Shown: piece by piece, positions 37,062 through 37,125 of the stretch
Layout of the letters: each line of letters opens with the position of its first letter
Numbering within the stretch: the stretch's first letter is position 1
NCBI GenBank assembly: GCA_029260315.1
Contig: JAJDDM010000158.1
Coordinates: forward strand, 1 to 37,125
Source: Phycisphaerales bacterium
GTDB lineage: Bacteria > Planctomycetota > Phycisphaerae > Phycisphaerales > UBA1924
Direction: 5' to 3'
Length of the DNA stretch: 37,125 nt
Position numbers and translations under genes: made by a program
The notes under the pieces: generated by a model
Database searches by the model: none
Told to the model about the DNA's origin: nothing
The model's input: the letters and a program-made list of their open reading frames with translations, nothing else

Positions 37062-37125
37062 CCCTCCACCGCCGAAGCGGTTGGCGCCAAATCGGGCGGC
37101 GGCGCGCAGGAAGGTGCCTTACTGT

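Noticed and set aside
1-37125. tRNA or rRNA genes
   Set aside because: No cloverleaf-like sequence or rRNA motif was noticed on either strand by eye; a tRNA search program would settle it.

Overview
The window is almost entirely a Mu-type transposable prophage (Myoviridae-like contractile tail) in a GC-rich alphaproteobacterium. The Mu assignment rests on a DDE transposase plus MuB-like ATPase pair, Ner, Gam, GemA and Mor homologues, a gp25-gp30 head/packaging block, and a gp32-gp48 capsid-to-baseplate block. The alphaproteobacterial assignment rests on GC content, heavily ATGA-coupled genes and a GapR/DUF2312 protein, a family typical of that class. No rRNA, tRNA, CRISPR array or insertion sequence was seen. 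Host chromosome is not clearly visible, except possibly in the last few hundred bases.

Layout. (1) Positions 1-15680, minus strand, read right to left: fused HTH-protease/scaffold, decoration-like protein, major capsid, gp35, gp36, gpG, gp37, gp38, sheath, tube, frameshifted chaperone, tape measure, gp43-gp48, collar-type tail fibre and a fibre-assembly protein cut by the window edge. One plus-strand lipoprotein gene (5908-6405) sits inside this operon against its direction. (2) 15681-16025 is noncoding with tandem repeats and two hairpins. (3) 16026-16786 holds the S24-type repressor (minus strand) and an operator-like region. (4) 16787-29738, plus strand, is a dense early/middle operon: Ner, a putative HTH regulator, transposase, target-selection ATPase, more HTH proteins, Gam, a run of small unknown genes, GapR, zinc-ribbon proteins, a DNA methyltransferase, GemA, an ASCH-domain protein and Mor. 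(5) 29739-29928 is noncoding with a hairpin also present in region 2, a parS-like palindrome and another dyad. (6) 29929-36557, plus strand: GH108 endolysin, a membrane/lipobox protein, gp25-gp27 homologues, large terminase, portal and a gp30 head protein with a C-terminal nuclease-like domain. (7) 36558-37125 is noncoding with five copies of TTCCGAGTT, a four-unit 10-bp repeat and a dyad, a good candidate for a phage end.

Compared with Mu, the late genes are split. Terminase, portal and gp30 lie on the right arm after the early region. Everything from the protease onward lies on the left arm and is transcribed away from the repressor. The switch region therefore sits in the middle of the element, and two divergent late operons must be activated in step, presumably by Mor or a factor under it.

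The observations most worth checking are the candidate transposase-binding array at the right end, the XRE-type HTH fused to the prohead protease, the Sec-type signal sequence on the major capsid protein, the reverse-oriented lipoprotein gene, the parS-like site, the phage GapR, and the probable -2 frameshift in the tail chaperone.
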